In this document: positions 34,014 through 34,904 of the stretch, one piece after another
Numbering within the stretch: position 1 is the stretch's first letter
Layout of the letters: each line of letters starts with the position of its first letter
Source of the DNA: MVYY01 sp035369865
Lineage (GTDB): Bacteria; Bacteroidota; Bacteroidia; Bacteroidales; Paludibacteraceae
Direction: 5' to 3'
NCBI GenBank assembly: GCA_035369865.1
Contig: DAOOVG010000010.1
Span: forward strand, 1 to 34,904
Length of the DNA: 34,904 bases
Translations under genes and position numbers: made by a program
The notes under the pieces: model-generated
What the model was told of the DNA's origin: nothing
Database searches by the model: none
What the model saw: the letters and a program-made list of their open reading frames with translations, nothing else

Positions 34014-34772
34014 GTGAAAAAATTTTTAGTTATAATTCAGCTGGTTATTTTGTGTTTGTTTCCTATTTACAGCCAAAAAAAGGGATTAATAAGTACAGGC
34101 AGTAGTTCTATGTCTATTATTTTAAATTCTGTAGGTTTGGCATATTGTTTTGGGGATGTTGGCGGATCATACCAAGAACAATTTTTAAATGGTATTAATG
34201 ATTGGGATATTTCTAATACACGTTATTTAGTTTCTTTGGGACTCCGACAGTTATTTAAAAATGATTTAGGTTATAAAGTAAATGTATTGTATGGTTCATT
34301 TGTAGGAGATGATGCTAATTCGAGAAATGAATTGAGAGACTATTCTTATAAGAATAAAATAGTTGGTTTTACTTTGCAAGCTGAGTACGTTATTTTAGGT
34401 GGTTTTGATCCTTATGAATCACATTTACATACACTATATATTTATTTAGGCGGCGGTATTTTAAATAGCGATTCAAAATTATGGAGAAAAGGGCTATCTG
34501 TTTCGGAAACTCCATCGGATAGACCTTATGATAAAGTTAAACTCACAACTACAACACCTGTTGTTCCAATAGGTATAGGTTATCAATATCATCTTACTTC
34601 TAATTTTTTGATAGGCGCAGAATTAGGATGGATTTATTCTTTTTCTGATTATTTAGATGGGGTATCTACTGAGTATTCTAAAAGAAATGACACTTTAGCA
34701 AATTTGAGTCTAACACTTACTTACAAGTTTAAAGATACACTTACACCACCTTGTAATTGTTTATCTTATTAA
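34014..34772 (+). CDS. Outer-membrane beta-barrel protein
   Basis: This 252-residue predicted outer-membrane protein starts at GTG (34014); the nearby ATG is out of frame and closes at once. Residues 1-20 are a signal peptide (LVILCLFPIYSQ). The mature part consists of alternating amphipathic strands with Gly and Tyr turns (STGSSSMSIILNSVGLAYCFGDVGG; KNKIVGFTLQAEYVIL; TPVVPIGIGYQYHLTSNFLIGAELGW). The end is strand-like (LANLSLTLTYKFK), followed by an unusual Cys-containing tail CNCLSY instead of ending on an aromatic residue of the last strand. It resembles small 8-10-strand barrels of Bacteroidota; function unknown. It follows the nucleoside kinase by 83 bp. Confidence 0.78.
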   Translation: MKKFLVIIQLVILCLFPIYSQKKGLISTGSSSMSIILNSVGLAYCFGDVGGSYQEQFLNGINDWDISNTRYLVSLGLRQLFKNDLGYKVNVLYGSFVGDDANSRNELRDYSYKNKIVGFTLQAEYVILGGFDPYESHLHTLYIYLGGGILNSDSKLWRKGLSVSETPSDRPYDKVKLTTTTPVVPIGIGYQYHLTSNFLIGAELGWIYSFSDYLDGVSTEYSKRNDTLANLSLTLTYKFKDTLTPPCNCLSY

Positions 34773-34904
34773 GACAGATAAACTTTGAAAATATTGAATA
34801 TTTACTGGTGATTTTTTTGATGATATGAAAAAGACTTTTTCTAACTTATCTAGTCGTTCCTTAAATTTATTCTATTCGATTAAATATCAATAAAATAGTT
34901 GTAA

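Noticed and set aside
34827..34893. 22-codon frame starting MKKTFSNLSS near the right edge
   Set aside because: It is too short, with no signal or motif beyond a basic start.

Overview
The window is AT-rich chromosomal DNA from a Bacteroidota bacterium, most likely order Bacteroidales. The evidence is a SusC/SusD outer-membrane uptake pair, a GldB-type lipoprotein, a SPOR lipoprotein, the TGS/uridine-kinase fusion 'nucleoside kinase', many lipoproteins with a Cys near residue 20, and promoters of the Bacteroidota form (TTG/TTTG, about 19-21 bp, then TAnnTTTG). Genes start mostly at ATG, with GTG for pyrG and the last gene, and there is little Shine-Dalgarno signal. No rRNA, tRNA, CRISPR array, insertion sequence or phage gene is visible.

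Layout. 1-690: the end of an unidentified gene, a broken 3' end of a PiT phosphate transporter, then a promoter and a SAM-II-type riboswitch leading into metK. 687-7805: metK, a convergent SPOR lipoprotein, pyrG-yidC-gldB, and a 57-residue 2[4Fe-4S] ferredoxin. 7806-14262: a SusC-SusD-lipoprotein operon with its own promoter, upstream palindromes and terminator, but no enzymes or regulator. 14297-16461: a YjjG-like phosphatase and an orphan siderophore/cobalamin-type binding lipoprotein. 17210-21600: hpt-adk-obg, then recJ. 21622-23398 (minus): tdk and a PerM/AI-2E-family membrane protein. 23605-25174: an acidic Bacteroidota protein and rsmI. 25378-27960 (minus): mlaE-mlaF-mlaD lipid transport. 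28874-29743: a coiled-coil lipoprotein resembling Cbp1. 30298-32127 (minus): a Na/Pi cotransporter with a PhoU-like tail. 32260-34772: nucleoside kinase and a beta-barrel protein.

Functionally this is mostly core housekeeping: SAM, CTP and purine salvage, ribosome and rRNA maturation, inner-membrane insertion and outer-membrane lipid homeostasis, with one nutrient-uptake locus. No clear new multi-gene system is present.

The most interesting signals are non-coding. First, a SAM-II aptamer lies about 100 nt before metK, with an AT-rich hairpin at the start codon that could be alternatively paired with the aptamer's 3' end. Second, there are several gene fossils (a PiT phosphate transporter, a 2-oxoacid:ferredoxin oxidoreductase gamma-like 3' end with its terminator still in place, and a short stretch resembling the 3' end of rsmI). 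Together with long gene-free tracts, these suggest ongoing gene loss, as in a host-associated lineage; that last step is inference.
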